Below are positions 53,828-62,480 of a stretch of DNA of 64,000 nucleotides, one piece after another (positions within the stretch are counted from its first letter, which is position 1; each line of letters opens with the position of its first letter). The stretch is from Variovorax sp. PAMC 28711 (GTDB lineage Bacteria; Pseudomonadota; Gammaproteobacteria; Burkholderiales; Burkholderiaceae_C), in the NCBI RefSeq assembly GCF_001577265.1, contig NZ_CP014517.1, forward strand, positions 1 through 64,000. Reading direction: 5' to 3'. A program made the translations under genes and the position numbers. The notes under the pieces are model-generated. The model was not told the origin of the DNA. It ran no database searches and saw only the letters and a list, made by a program, of their open reading frames with translations.

Positions 53828-54426
53828 CGCGGTCGCTGCCTCAGGCTGGCGCCGCTCGACATGGCGCGCTGGTCGGCGCTTTCCATCTCGCGGATCGCCT
53901 TGTCGAGCAGCACACCGTAGCGCGCCGCCTCTTCCGGGTTCTTGACGAAAATGTAGGCTTCGACCAGCGCGGCGTAGAGGTAGACGCTCGGCGCCTTCGT
54001 GAGCAGCCAGTTCGTCGGCGTGATCGCCAGCGCGGCCGCACGCGCGTAGTAGCGGGCCGAAAACGCCGTCGAGGCGCCAACGGTCTGCCCATAGATGAAG
54101 GTGCGCCCCTCGATCGAATAGACGTTCGGGCGGCCCGGTGCGGTCAGGTCGGCCAGCTGATCGGCCGCCATGTAGTCGAGCCGCATGTACCCGGCGGTCG
54201 TGATGCGCTTGAACTCGAGGAAATCGGCCGGCAACGCCACGCTGTTGGCGCCGTTGGGCACGGTGAGGGTCAGCGTGGTGATCATGTCGCTCACGCGCAG
54301 GTCGCGCCAAATGCGTTCCTCACCGAGCGCGATGAAGTCGGGGATGCGGCTCGTCACCAGCGCATCGCCACGCGCGAGCCAGCCCTGAACGCTGGTCTGC
54401 AGATCGGTGTAGGTCGCGAGCGGCAT
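53824..54426 (-). CDS. Phage head-tail adaptor protein, P22 gp4-like
   Basis: 200-residue protein. The N-terminal pattern is LATYTDLQTSVQGWLARGDA and RIPDFIALGEERIWRDLRV; similar sequences are annotated as phage adaptor proteins. A beta-rich middle and a helical C-terminus (YLYAALVEAYIFVKNPEEAA, LLDKAIREMESADQRA) follow. It lies between the capsid and the gp10-like gene, where the portal-ring adaptor is expected. Confidence 0.72.
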   Translation of the reverse strand: MPLATYTDLQTSVQGWLARGDALVTSRIPDFIALGEERIWRDLRVSDMITTLTLTVPNGANSVALPADFLEFKRITTAGYMRLDYMAADQLADLTAPGRPNVYSIEGRTFIYGQTVGASTAFSARYYARAAALAITPTNWLLTKAPSVYLYAALVEAYIFVKNPEEAARYGVLLDKAIREMESADQRAMSSGASLRQRPR

Positions 54427-54427
54427 A

Positions 54428-54766
54428 TCAGTGCTTCTTCAGGTAGGGCGAATAGCTCACGAACTGCGGGTGCTCGCGGAAGAAGCGCTGGATCGCCTGA
54501 TTGCGCTGGTCGCGGTCGGTGATCGCCGCGATCGCTGGGTAGTACAGGGCCGGGATGTGGCCGACAAGGCGTCCTTCGCCCCAGTTCTTGCCCTCAGTGG
54601 CCTCGCGCATCTGCTGGACGTGGGCCAGCACGGGCTCCATGTCCTGCGTGCGCTGCGTGATGAGGTCTTGACCCTCGAAATGCAACGTGGTGCCGACCGC
54701 AGACGTGTGGTCGGGCGCTTTTTCGACAAAGCTGACGTTCTCGGAAAAGCCGTTTTCTTTTTGCAT
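54428..54766 (-). CDS. Phage hypothetical protein, 112 residues
   Basis: Soluble protein (begins MQKENGFSENVSFVEKAPDH; ends FREHPQFVSYSPYLKKH) with no known motif. It sits between the capsid and adaptor genes in the structural operon, so a virion-assembly role is likely but unproven. Confidence 0.6.
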   Translation of the reverse strand: MQKENGFSENVSFVEKAPDHTSAVGTTLHFEGQDLITQRTQDMEPVLAHVQQMREATEGKNWGEGRLVGHIPALYYPAIAAITDRDQRNQAIQRFFREHPQFVSYSPYLKKH

Positions 54767-54811
54767 GGTGTGTCCAATGAAGAAAGGGCCCCCGAAGGGG
54801 CCCCGAGGTCA

Positions 54812-55794
54812 TCAGCCGCCGGTCAGGTCGGCGATCTTGAACTGGCAGTTCTCGGAAGTGACACGCACGGTCGCATCGACGATCACTTGCGCCTTCGTGT
54901 TGTCGCCGGTGTTGCCCAGCTCGTCGGCGAAGAACGGCCGCAGGTAGGCGATGTCGATGTAGTCGGGGTTCAGGCCGAACACCATCGTCGAGCCGGCCAT
55001 GATGTAGTGAGGCACGACTTCGAGGTTGCCGAAGTCGGACACGTACACATCCGCGCCGCCGATGATCTTGGCCTGGCTGGTGTCCTTGCCCTTGCCGCGA
55101 TTTCGACGCGGTTCACGGCGATGCCTGCAAAGCTGGAGAACACGCCCTTGTGGTTCGGCGACATGTAGACGGCGGGCGGGATCATGCCGCTGGCGATGTA
55201 GGCGGCCTGATTGGCAGCCTTGATCAGCGCTTCAGTCAGCGCGCGGCCGGTGCCTGCCGTCGGTGCCGTGGTCGGTGCGCCGCTGGTGTGCGCAACGGTC
55301 GAGCCGCCGGCGCCGTGCTGCGCGTTCGAGTAGAGCAGCACACCCAGGCCGCCCGACTTCGATGCGACGCCGCCGGAACCTGCGATGGCCGCATTGGCCG
55401 AGACGACCATGGCTTCCATGTCGCGCTGCAGTTCCTTGTACGCCTTGGCCTTGTTGTAGGCCATCGCGGACTTCATGCCGGCCTTCTTGACCTTCTCGGC
55501 ACGGCCCGACACGCTGATGGTGTCTTGGAAGATCTGGCACACGTTGGCTACGCGCTGCGGCGGGGTCTTCGCGCTGGCGGTGGCGTCGTCGCCGTCGAGG
55601 GCCGCGTTGTCCTTGTTGGGGGCGCGCAGGCTGTCACGTTGCCACTCGTGGTACGTGTTCTCGGCGGTGGCCTTGCCGGCGGCCGAGATGATCGGCGTGC
55701 TCTCCGGGTTGGTCATCGTGATCTTGTCGATCAGGTCTTCACGGACGTTGGTGTTCGCCGTGAAGCGGGTGTAGGTATTTGCGGGGACGGCCAT
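54812..55794 (-). CDS. Phage major capsid protein, DUF5309-like, frameshifted near the C-terminus
   Basis: Starts MAVPANTYTRFTANTNVRED and continues with LIDKITMTNPESTPIISAAG and NTYHEWQRDSL, the pattern of P22/DUF5309-type coat proteins. After VNRVEI near 55096-55103 the frame is lost. One extra C gives RGKGKDTSQAKIIGGADVYV, then FGNLEVVPHYIMAGSTMVFG and the stop at 54812. Corrected length is about 327 residues. It follows the scaffold gene, as in P22-like phages. The break is most likely a sequence error, since a phage with a cut capsid would be dead; prophage decay is the alternative. Confidence 0.78.
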
Positions 55795-55820
55795 GATGTG
55801 GCTCCTTCAGGTGTTCGAGG

Positions 55821-56795
55821 TCAGACGAACCTGGCGAGGTCGCGCAGGCCGGCATTGCCGGTGCGGAACTTGTCTTCCAGGCGTTTGTTGGTGCGTTCCT
55901 GCGGGGCGGCGGCTTGCCGTTGAGCAGGCAGGCGCGGAGCGGCGGCGACCTTCTTGGTCACGGCACCAGCCTTTGCCTTCAGCGCGCGATACGCGGCGGC
56001 GTCTTGCATGATCAGCACGACCTTCGGATCGGTCACGGTCGCGAAACGGTTCTTGTCGACCCCGTAATGCGTCGCGATGTCCTCGAAGATCTTCGTCAGC
56101 TTCGGCTTGTCGATGCCGTGCTGCCCGAGCACACCCCATGCGGTCGAGAACGCTTTCCGCTGGACTTCGCCCTGTTCCTGCTCGCGCTGCTGGGATGCGC
56201 GCTGGCTGGCCTGGTTGAGTTCCTGCAGGACTGCGTTGATCTGCTGGGTGCGTGCGGTTTCCGCTGCCCATTCCGACGGGTTGGTCTGCGCGAGCTGCGC
56301 CATTTCGGCAGGGGTTTTGAGCCCAGCCAGACGCGAGACGGTGTCATGCGCGAGTTGCGCCTGTTGCAGGAAGAAATTCCGGCCTTCGTCGATCTTCTGC
56401 ATCGCCGTGGTCTGCACTTCGTCGCGCTGTTGCGCGAGTTCCTGCGTCTTGCGGGTGTAGTCAGAATGCCGCTGATAGCCTGAGATCAGTTCCTTTTCGT
56501 CGACCTCGATGGTCGTGTCGGCCCCGTCTTCGCCTTTGATGGGGACTTTGAATTTGAGGCCGGTCGCCGGCTTGGCGGGTGCGTCGGGATCGGCTTCGGA
56601 CTCGTCGTCCTCTGCGTCATCCTCTGCCGGGTCGTCCTCTGCGGTTTCCAGGTCGGAGTTGTCGGGCTCGTCGCCCGGCTCGTCGCCGTCGATCGGTTCG
56701 ATGGGAGCGTCGGCGCTGCCGTCGTCCGCTTCCAAAAACGCGATCAGGTCATCGCCTGCGTCCGGGGCGTCGAGCGCTTGTCCGTCGATTGCCAT
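55821..56795 (-). CDS. Phage scaffolding-type protein, 324 residues
   Basis: Very acidic N-terminal third rich in Asp/Glu (DGDEPGDEPDNSDLETAEDD), then long charged helices (QRHSDYTRKTQELAQQRDEV, QASQRASQQREQEQGEVQRK) and a basic end. Acid-rich, coiled, low-complexity proteins directly upstream of the coat gene are scaffolds in P22-like phages. The ATG at 56795 is chosen; a TTG at 56813 adds six residues. Confidence 0.68.
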   Translation of the reverse strand: MAIDGQALDAPDAGDDLIAFLEADDGSADAPIEPIDGDEPGDEPDNSDLETAEDDPAEDDAEDDESEADPDAPAKPATGLKFKVPIKGEDGADTTIEVDEKELISGYQRHSDYTRKTQELAQQRDEVQTTAMQKIDEGRNFFLQQAQLAHDTVSRLAGLKTPAEMAQLAQTNPSEWAAETARTQQINAVLQELNQASQRASQQREQEQGEVQRKAFSTAWGVLGQHGIDKPKLTKIFEDIATHYGVDKNRFATVTDPKVVLIMQDAAAYRALKAKAGAVTKKVAAAPRLPAQRQAAAPQERTNKRLEDKFRTGNAGLRDLARFV

Positions 56796-56890
56796 GATGC
56801 TTGCTACTTTCAATCAGCCCAACCTCTCAAACACCTGAGGCCGGGAAGGCATGTTTCACAACAGAGGCCGAGATGCGCTGGTGTTAGCGC

Positions 56891-57199
56891 CTACGAAATT
56901 CTACGAACGACACGCGACATCCGCGACTCTTTTCGCTCGCTGTCAATGGAGATGCGCGCATTGGCCGCCTTGCCGTTCTCGAAGATGCCGAGCAGCACGC
57001 GCTCAAAGCTGTCTGTGATGCGCGCGGCCTGCACGGAGAGCATCAGGCCCTCGGGGTCACGGATGGGGCATTCCTTGATCGCCTGTGCGCACGAAGCCTT
57101 CATGCGGGCGAGCGCTTCGACGACTGCGGGGTTCTCCAGCGCCTGCCGCGCGTAGAGGCCGAGGTCGGATTGATGTTGGTCGGAGGTCTTGTCGGTCAT
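56891..57199 (-). CDS. Phage hypothetical protein, 102 residues
   Basis: Charged helical protein (DLGLYARQALENPAVVEALA, FERVLLGIFENGKAANARIS) without known domain. It overlaps the upstream gene by four bases, within the head-gene operon. Confidence 0.55.
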   Translation of the reverse strand: MTDKTSDQHQSDLGLYARQALENPAVVEALARMKASCAQAIKECPIRDPEGLMLSVQAARITDSFERVLLGIFENGKAANARISIDSERKESRMSRVVRRIS

Positions 57200-57648
57200 A
57201 GGAGTAGCAGCGCCAGGACGTCGCTTTCATCGCGCATGCGGCGCATGAGTTCAGCGGCCTCTGCTTGGGCGTTGATCTGTTGGATGCGCAGTGCGATCTG
57301 CGCGAGGAATTGCTGTGAAGGGTCGGTCGCGGCCGGCATGACAGGACGCTCGGCGAGCCAGCGGTCGACCAGCTGCGCGAACGACTGCTCGGCGGCTTCC
57401 GGTTGCTCGAGCACCAGTTCAGCGGCTTCGACCTCGATCGCCTTGGCGCGGCGCTGAGCGCGGTCGTGCGCGGGCTTGACGAAGCGGTCTGCCTTGGCGG
57501 CCAGTGCGCGCTGGAGGATGGGGATGTGGTTCGGGTCGCGACGGTAGCGCGGCGCGCCGCCAATCGTGAACTCGACGACAGGGCCAGCACCAGGGTCTGG
57601 AGTGGGTGGGACGACGCCGCCGAGGCCGGCGAAGAGCAGGAGCAACAT
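57196..57648 (-). CDS. Phage hypothetical protein, 150 residues
   Basis: A hydrophobic N-terminus (MLLLLFAGLGGVVPPTPDPG) precedes a helical, Ala/Glu/Arg-rich body (KAIEVEAAELVLEQPEAAEQ) and a Leu-rich end. Possibly a small virion or assembly protein. It lies two bases downstream of the LamG-domain gene. Confidence 0.5.
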   Translation of the reverse strand: MLLLLFAGLGGVVPPTPDPGAGPVVEFTIGGAPRYRRDPNHIPILQRALAAKADRFVKPAHDRAQRRAKAIEVEAAELVLEQPEAAEQSFAQLVDRWLAERPVMPAATDPSQQFLAQIALRIQQINAQAEAAELMRRMRDESDVLALLLL

Positions 57649-57650
57649 GA

Positions 57651-58415
57651 TCAGGCCAGCCCTGCCGCCTGAGCGTGCGCAAGGACGCGCGCCGCGGACA
57701 GCGTCGAGTTGTAGATCGCCACCTCGTCGATGGTGCCCTGCAGGTACTCGGAGAAATTGTCCTGCCCGATCCGCAGCGAGTTGTTCGACTCGGTGAACGT
57801 GGTGTTCGTGGTGCCGGTGCCGGCGGCGACGCCGTTTACGTAGAAGGTTGGCACGCCGGCCGCGCTGACCGTCACGACGACGTGATAGGTCGTGTTTTCC
57901 GAGACTGTGACGCTCGACGATCCGAGGTCGGCAATGTTGGACCGCAGCCAGTTTAGAACGCCCGTGCCGGTCCCTGTTCCCTTGATGCGCAGGTACGCGC
58001 CGCCCGCGGCCTTGCTGATCACTGCCAGGTTGTTTCCCGACGTGAGCGAGCCAGGCGTGATGCGGACGATCGCTTCGTAACTGAACGAGCTACTGTACTT
58101 GTAGGCGGTGGTCGAGACATCCACGTTGCCGGACCCGGACAACGTGATGGCCTTGTCGCCAACGTCTTGCGTCAGGGTCGCGACGCTGCGCGTCACGGTG
58201 CCGCTTGCCACGCCCGTCTCGGCCGGCACGATCGTGTTCACAAAGTTGCCCGCGGCCTCGTCCAGCCGGAAGTACGCGGCCGGCGCGTCTGTCATGACCG
58301 CATCGCGGTACGGCGTCGAGCTCGCGGCAACGAGTGGCGCCAGGCCCTTGCGCAAACGCGCGACGAACATCACCCCGGGCGCAAGCGCAGCAGCCACGGG
58401 GAAGCTCATCGGCAT
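57651..58415 (-). CDS. Phage LamG/concanavalin-like domain protein, 254 residues
   Basis: From about residue 45 the sequence reads as a LamG jelly-roll: AAYFRLDEAAGNFVNTIVPA, TLSGSGNVDVSTTAYKYSSS, FSYEAIVRITPGSLTSGNNL, TYHVVVTVSAAGVPTFYVNG and the closing GTIDEVAIYNSTLSAARVLAH. Phages display such domains on capsid or tail surfaces as decoration or carbohydrate-binding modules. The ATG at 58415 follows GGGAGTGG. Confidence 0.78.
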   Translation of the reverse strand: MPMSFPVAAALAPGVMFVARLRKGLAPLVAASSTPYRDAVMTDAPAAYFRLDEAAGNFVNTIVPAETGVASGTVTRSVATLTQDVGDKAITLSGSGNVDVSTTAYKYSSSFSYEAIVRITPGSLTSGNNLAVISKAAGGAYLRIKGTGTGTGVLNWLRSNIADLGSSSVTVSENTTYHVVVTVSAAGVPTFYVNGVAAGTGTTNTTFTESNNSLRIGQDNFSEYLQGTIDEVAIYNSTLSAARVLAHAQAAGLA

Positions 58416-58419
58416 GGTG

Positions 58420-59403
58420 TCACCACTCCCGTGCCGAGAAGGCTTGCGCCGTCGTGGCGCCGATGATGCTGATCGCGGTGGTCGGGCAGCCGCCATACGG
58501 CGATTCGTAGTAGCCGCCGGCCGGTAGCTTGATGCTCGGCTGCGACTGCACCGCAGTGGCGAGGGTGTTGAACCACAGATCGCCGGCCGAATTGTTCTGG
58601 ATCAGGAAGCCGCGCCGGGCCGCGTTGATCGCGAATGGCGTTTGCGCCGTGCCGCCCGCGGTGATCGTGCCGCTCTTGTCGGTGTGGGTCGCCGCTGCGA
58701 CACCGGTGTTGCCGATCAGGTTGGTCCCGGCCGGCAGTGCGGTAACTGCAACCGTGCCGCTGACGGGCTGGGTCGCCGAGACCTGAATCGCCGGAATTGG
58801 CTCACTCACGTAGCTGGACGGGTTCAGGATGTACGCGGCAGTGCCTGAGGTATGCGCGGTCGCGCGAACGCGAAACCAGGCGTAATCGGAGACGTTGACT
58901 TGCCACATGTAAGCAGGGGTCGCGGCCAGCACGCCCGATGCTGTCTCGACTGTGTTGGCGTTGGAGCGCACGACCTGCACGCCGTACCACGTACCGTCGC
59001 TGCCGGTCGTGCTGTTGTTCGATGCCTCGAACGTGACGTTGTGGCCGACGAGTGCGGCCGCCACCATCGAGATGGAAAGGTTCGACAAACGCTTGACTTG
59101 GAGCGCCACCACGCCGCCATTGGTCGTGATGTTGCCCGCTGTGCTGGCGATGTCGGCTGGTGTAACTGAGACCTTCAGGCGCCCGCCGTCGTTGAACAAC
59201 AGGGGATGCGCGGCAAGGTCGGCGGCGTAGGCGGTATCTGCATCGCGCCGGATGCCGCCAACTGGCAGCGGTGCCGCCGCCGACGCATCCGCAGCTACGC
59301 CGTCGGCGCCAACCGCGATTTTGATTCGCTGAAACTGCACGCCGCCAACGTCGTCGGTCGCGATGACTGCCCCGGTGCCGGGAAGGGTGACTGTGTCGCT
59401 CAT
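58420..59403 (-). CDS. Phage surface/decoration-type protein, 327 residues
   Basis: Beta-rich, Ala/Thr/Val-rich protein beginning MSDTVTLPGTGAVIATDDVG with GGVQFQRIKIAVG. Similar openings occur in phage proteins of unknown function near portal genes. Repeated short strands and the terminal GYYESPYGGCPTTAISIIGA suggest a structural surface protein. No enzymatic motif. It overlaps the portal stop by four bases. Confidence 0.6.
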   Translation of the reverse strand: MSDTVTLPGTGAVIATDDVGGVQFQRIKIAVGADGVAADASAAAPLPVGGIRRDADTAYAADLAAHPLLFNDGGRLKVSVTPADIASTAGNITTNGGVVALQVKRLSNLSISMVAAALVGHNVTFEASNNSTTGSDGTWYGVQVVRSNANTVETASGVLAATPAYMWQVNVSDYAWFRVRATAHTSGTAAYILNPSSYVSEPIPAIQVSATQPVSGTVAVTALPAGTNLIGNTGVAAATHTDKSGTITAGGTAQTPFAINAARRGFLIQNNSAGDLWFNTLATAVQSQPSIKLPAGGYYESPYGGCPTTAISIIGATTAQAFSAREW

Positions 59404-61790
59404 GCGGCCCCCGTGATGTTGCCGGCGTCATCGCGCTGGATGGTCTGCGTCATGTTGCCCTGCTGGACGCCGACGGGCGCCCCGGTGGTCGGATCACGCA
59501 CCAGGATGCGCGGCGCGGTGATGTGGCTCGTGAGGGCGGCCAGCGCATCCATGACGGGCGCGATCGGGTCTGCCTGCTCGTAGGGCATGCCGGTGACGGG
59601 ATCGATGTCGATGCCGCTCGGCAAGCCTTCGGGGTGCGCGATACGGGCCGTGATCACGCGCGTGCGGTTGTCGCGGATGTTGATCTGGTCTTCCGCAGCG
59701 ATGCGGGCCAGCTCGAGCTCGTGCGCGCGGGCCGCGGCGGCCTCCTCGCGTTGTGCGTCGCGCGCGTCGTTCGTGGCCTGCAGCGTCGCCTCGTTTTCCT
59801 GGCGACGCTCTTCGATGCGCTGCTGAAACGCGGTTTTCTGCGCGTCCTGCTGCATGCCGAACTCGGCTTTCTTCATGTCGGCCTGCGTCTTGAGCTGCGC
59901 GACAGCCATCGCGGTCGGGTCCGGCTGCGGCGGTGGCGGCTTCGGCAGTTGCGCCTGCGGGCCCGGGTCCTTGATGAAGTCGCCAACATTCTTGAAGCCC
60001 AGCAGCTGGATCATCTTGGCCTGCGACTTGTAGATCTGTTCGGGCGTGACGAACATCTCGCCCATCGGGCCGGTCGCCATGCCCATCTGCATCTGCGTGA
60101 TCTTGGCCAGGCCCATGATCTGCTTCTCGGCGTCGCCGGTGCCCAGGCCGACGTTCGTGGTCAGCAGGTACTGGTCGGTCCACTCGTTCGGGTCGAGCTT
60201 CAGGAACTGATCGCCGAGCCGGAAGGTGATCGGGTCCATGTCGCCCGAGGTCAGCAGGCGCAGGATGCCGCGGAAGATCGGTTTCAGCACGGTCTCGGCC
60301 ATCACTCGAGCGATCAGCTTGATGCGTGACTTCGCGGCGTTGTTGAGCTGGCCGGCTTCGTAGGCGGTACGGTCGGTGCGCAGCGCGTTGGGGTCGATGC
60401 CCTGCTGCATCTTGCTCACGCCGGTGCGCTTCTCGCCCATCTGGTCGAAGTACTCGAGCACGCTGAGCGCCTGGCCGCCGATGAAAGGTGTCGCGTCGGC
60501 CCCGAGTGCGCCGATCTGCTTGATGCGCACCAGGCCACCCGGGCGCCCGTCGAGCAGGTCGTCGATGTCGGCCAGCGGCGCGCCGTTGCTGTCCTGAAGC
60601 ACGGTCTGGCGCGGGTTGTTCGCCAGCGTGGCGTTGTTCACCACCGCGCGCGTCATCTCGGTCTTGAGCATCTGCAGGTCGCTCATGATCTCGGCAACGC
60701 TCATCCCGTCCCATCGGTGCGGCACGAGGATCGGGGAGCCGGTGGCGATCGGCACCTCTTCGCATTCCTCGTTGCTCAGGATCTTGTCGGCCAGGCGGTA
60801 GATCTCGCGGCGCTCGGCCACGCCGTCGCCGTCGTAGTCGACCAGCACCCATTCAATGCGCAGAAAGCCGCGCGTGAGGCTCTCGTCGTCGCGGTCAACC
60901 TCGTTGCGGTTCTGCGCCGGCTCGTCGCTGATGCCGCGGCGGTCAGCGCGCATGTCATCGTCGTTCTCGCCCGGGTTCGGCTGATTGCTGGCCGCGAGAT
61001 CTTCGGGTTCCAGCATCTCGCCGTCGACCTTGACCACCAGGCCCATTTCCTTCAGCTCCGACCAGGTGACCTCCATCGAGCGCGCGACATACGGGCACTC
61101 GTCGAGGATCGGGGTGGTCCAGCCGCTCTGCACCAGCAGGTCGTTGGGGTCGAAGGCCTCGACGCGGATGCGCTGGCGCTCTTCGGGCCGCGAAATGGTC
61201 GCATTGATGATGGTCTGCATCACCGGCTGCCCGTCGACGCCGATCACGGCCTGTCCGGTCGCCGGGTCGATCATGGGCTGCTGCACCTGGTTGGCCGCGA
61301 CGATCTCGTCGTCGTCCTGCACCAGCATGGTCAGCATCTCAGGGCTGGCGCTCTGCACCGGAATACGGCGCAGCGTGCGAACGGTTTCCTTGCGCCAGTG
61401 CACTGCGCAGTTCTTGACCGTCAGCGCGTCCTTGAACGCGGTGTAGAGGATCAGGAAACCGTTGTTGTGTTTGTGGAAGACGTGGTTGACGGCCTGCGTC
61501 GCCTCTTCGGCGCCCTTGGCCTCGCCCTCTTCCGTGGGCTCGAACTCCACCGCGTCGGGTGTGCTCAGGAACATGTCGAGCAGGTCAGGCAGGATCCACT
61601 CGACCGTGTCCTGAACCTCGCTCGTGACGATGGACGACCAACCCTCTTCCTCGTTCCCGTAGGGAGCCCGGTAGAACTCTTTCAAGGACTGGCGCCGCTC
61701 CTGTGCAAGCGTGTTGCCCAGAAACTGCGCGCTGCTGTCTTCCTGCGTCTGCAGGAGCGACAGGAGGGTTACGTCATCCATCTTTGCCAC
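59400..61790 (-). CDS. Phage portal protein, P22-like
   Basis: 796-residue portal subunit; the dodecamer forms the DNA entry channel. The N-terminal wing has LGNTLAQERRQSLKEFYRAP, EEGWSSIVTSEVQDTVEWIL and PDLLDMFLSTPDAVEFEP. The middle holds DGMSVAEIMSDLQMLKTEMT, the ADIDDLLDGRPGGLVRIKQI segment and KRTGVSKMQQGIDPNALRTD. A long charged C-terminal barrel helix (RIEERRQENEATLQATNDAR) follows. The size and C-terminal coiled barrel match the P22 type rather than the shorter HK97 type. Start 61790, or 61781. Confidence 0.88.
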   Translation of the reverse strand: MAKMDDVTLLSLLQTQEDSSAQFLGNTLAQERRQSLKEFYRAPYGNEEEGWSSIVTSEVQDTVEWILPDLLDMFLSTPDAVEFEPTEEGEAKGAEEATQAVNHVFHKHNNGFLILYTAFKDALTVKNCAVHWRKETVRTLRRIPVQSASPEMLTMLVQDDDEIVAANQVQQPMIDPATGQAVIGVDGQPVMQTIINATISRPEERQRIRVEAFDPNDLLVQSGWTTPILDECPYVARSMEVTWSELKEMGLVVKVDGEMLEPEDLAASNQPNPGENDDDMRADRRGISDEPAQNRNEVDRDDESLTRGFLRIEWVLVDYDGDGVAERREIYRLADKILSNEECEEVPIATGSPILVPHRWDGMSVAEIMSDLQMLKTEMTRAVVNNATLANNPRQTVLQDSNGAPLADIDDLLDGRPGGLVRIKQIGALGADATPFIGGQALSVLEYFDQMGEKRTGVSKMQQGIDPNALRTDRTAYEAGQLNNAAKSRIKLIARVMAETVLKPIFRGILRLLTSGDMDPITFRLGDQFLKLDPNEWTDQYLLTTNVGLGTGDAEKQIMGLAKITQMQMGMATGPMGEMFVTPEQIYKSQAKMIQLLGFKNVGDFIKDPGPQAQLPKPPPPQPDPTAMAVAQLKTQADMKKAEFGMQQDAQKTAFQQRIEERRQENEATLQATNDARDAQREEAAAARAHELELARIAAEDQINIRDNRTRVITARIAHPEGLPSGIDIDPVTGMPYEQADPIAPVMDALAALTSHITAPRILVRDPTTGAPVGVQQGNMTQTIQRDDAGNITGAA

Positions 61791-61793
61791 GGC

Positions 61794-62390
61794 TTACTTC
61801 TTCTTCGAGGTCTTGTCGACCACCACAGCGCCCTTGGTCTCGCGCACGATCTGCACGGCCGCGCCTTCCTTCTGCTCGTCGGTCGCTTCGATGTCGCCAT
61901 TGGGCTCGATGGCCTTGGCGATGCGCGCGAGGTCTTCGGCGGTCGGCTCGGGGTTCATCGGTGTTTCCACGTCGCCGGCGGTGATCACGTTGCCCGTGCC
62001 GGCCAGGATCGGCTTGTCGCTTGATGTGGTCGGGTTCGGGGTGTGCGGGTCCTTGCCCGACAGCACATCCGCGGTGAGCTGCTGCTCGGCGTCGAACTTG
62101 ACCTGTTCGGGCGTGCGCGCGCTGGATGCGGCCACGATGTCGGACACGTTCTCGCCCGATTGCTTCATGCCCATCGGGACAGCCATCGGCGACATGCCGC
62201 GGGCTTCATCGGCCTGCAGCTCGCGCGGCGACTTGGCCGGGAATGGGGGCGCGCCCACCACCTGCGTGCCATCGGCATAGGTGTGGACTTCGGACTTCGC
62301 GGGCGTTTCCTGTGCGTCCTCGCCGGCGCGCGCAAGGGCCGCGAGGCCCCGTTCTGCGTCGTTCACTTGCTTTGCGGTCGGTGCGGTCAT
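61794..62390 (-). CDS. Phage hypothetical protein, 198 residues
   Basis: Acidic, Pro/Ala/Thr-rich, apparently disordered protein (begins MTAPTAKQVNDAERGLAALA; ends GAVVVDKTSKKK) between terminase and portal genes. No domain recognised. The ATG at 62390 follows AAGGAG. Small accessory proteins at this location are common in podovirus-like modules. Confidence 0.6.
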   Translation of the reverse strand: MTAPTAKQVNDAERGLAALARAGEDAQETPAKSEVHTYADGTQVVGAPPFPAKSPRELQADEARGMSPMAVPMGMKQSGENVSDIVAASSARTPEQVKFDAEQQLTADVLSGKDPHTPNPTTSSDKPILAGTGNVITAGDVETPMNPEPTAEDLARIAKAIEPNGDIEATDEQKEGAAVQIVRETKGAVVVDKTSKKK

Positions 62391-62480
62391 TTGCGGCTCC
62401 TTTTGGCTTTCGCCGGGGTTGTAGGCAGCCCACGAAATGCGGGTTGCGAGCAACGGACGGTGTGTCGTTGCAGATGCCGG

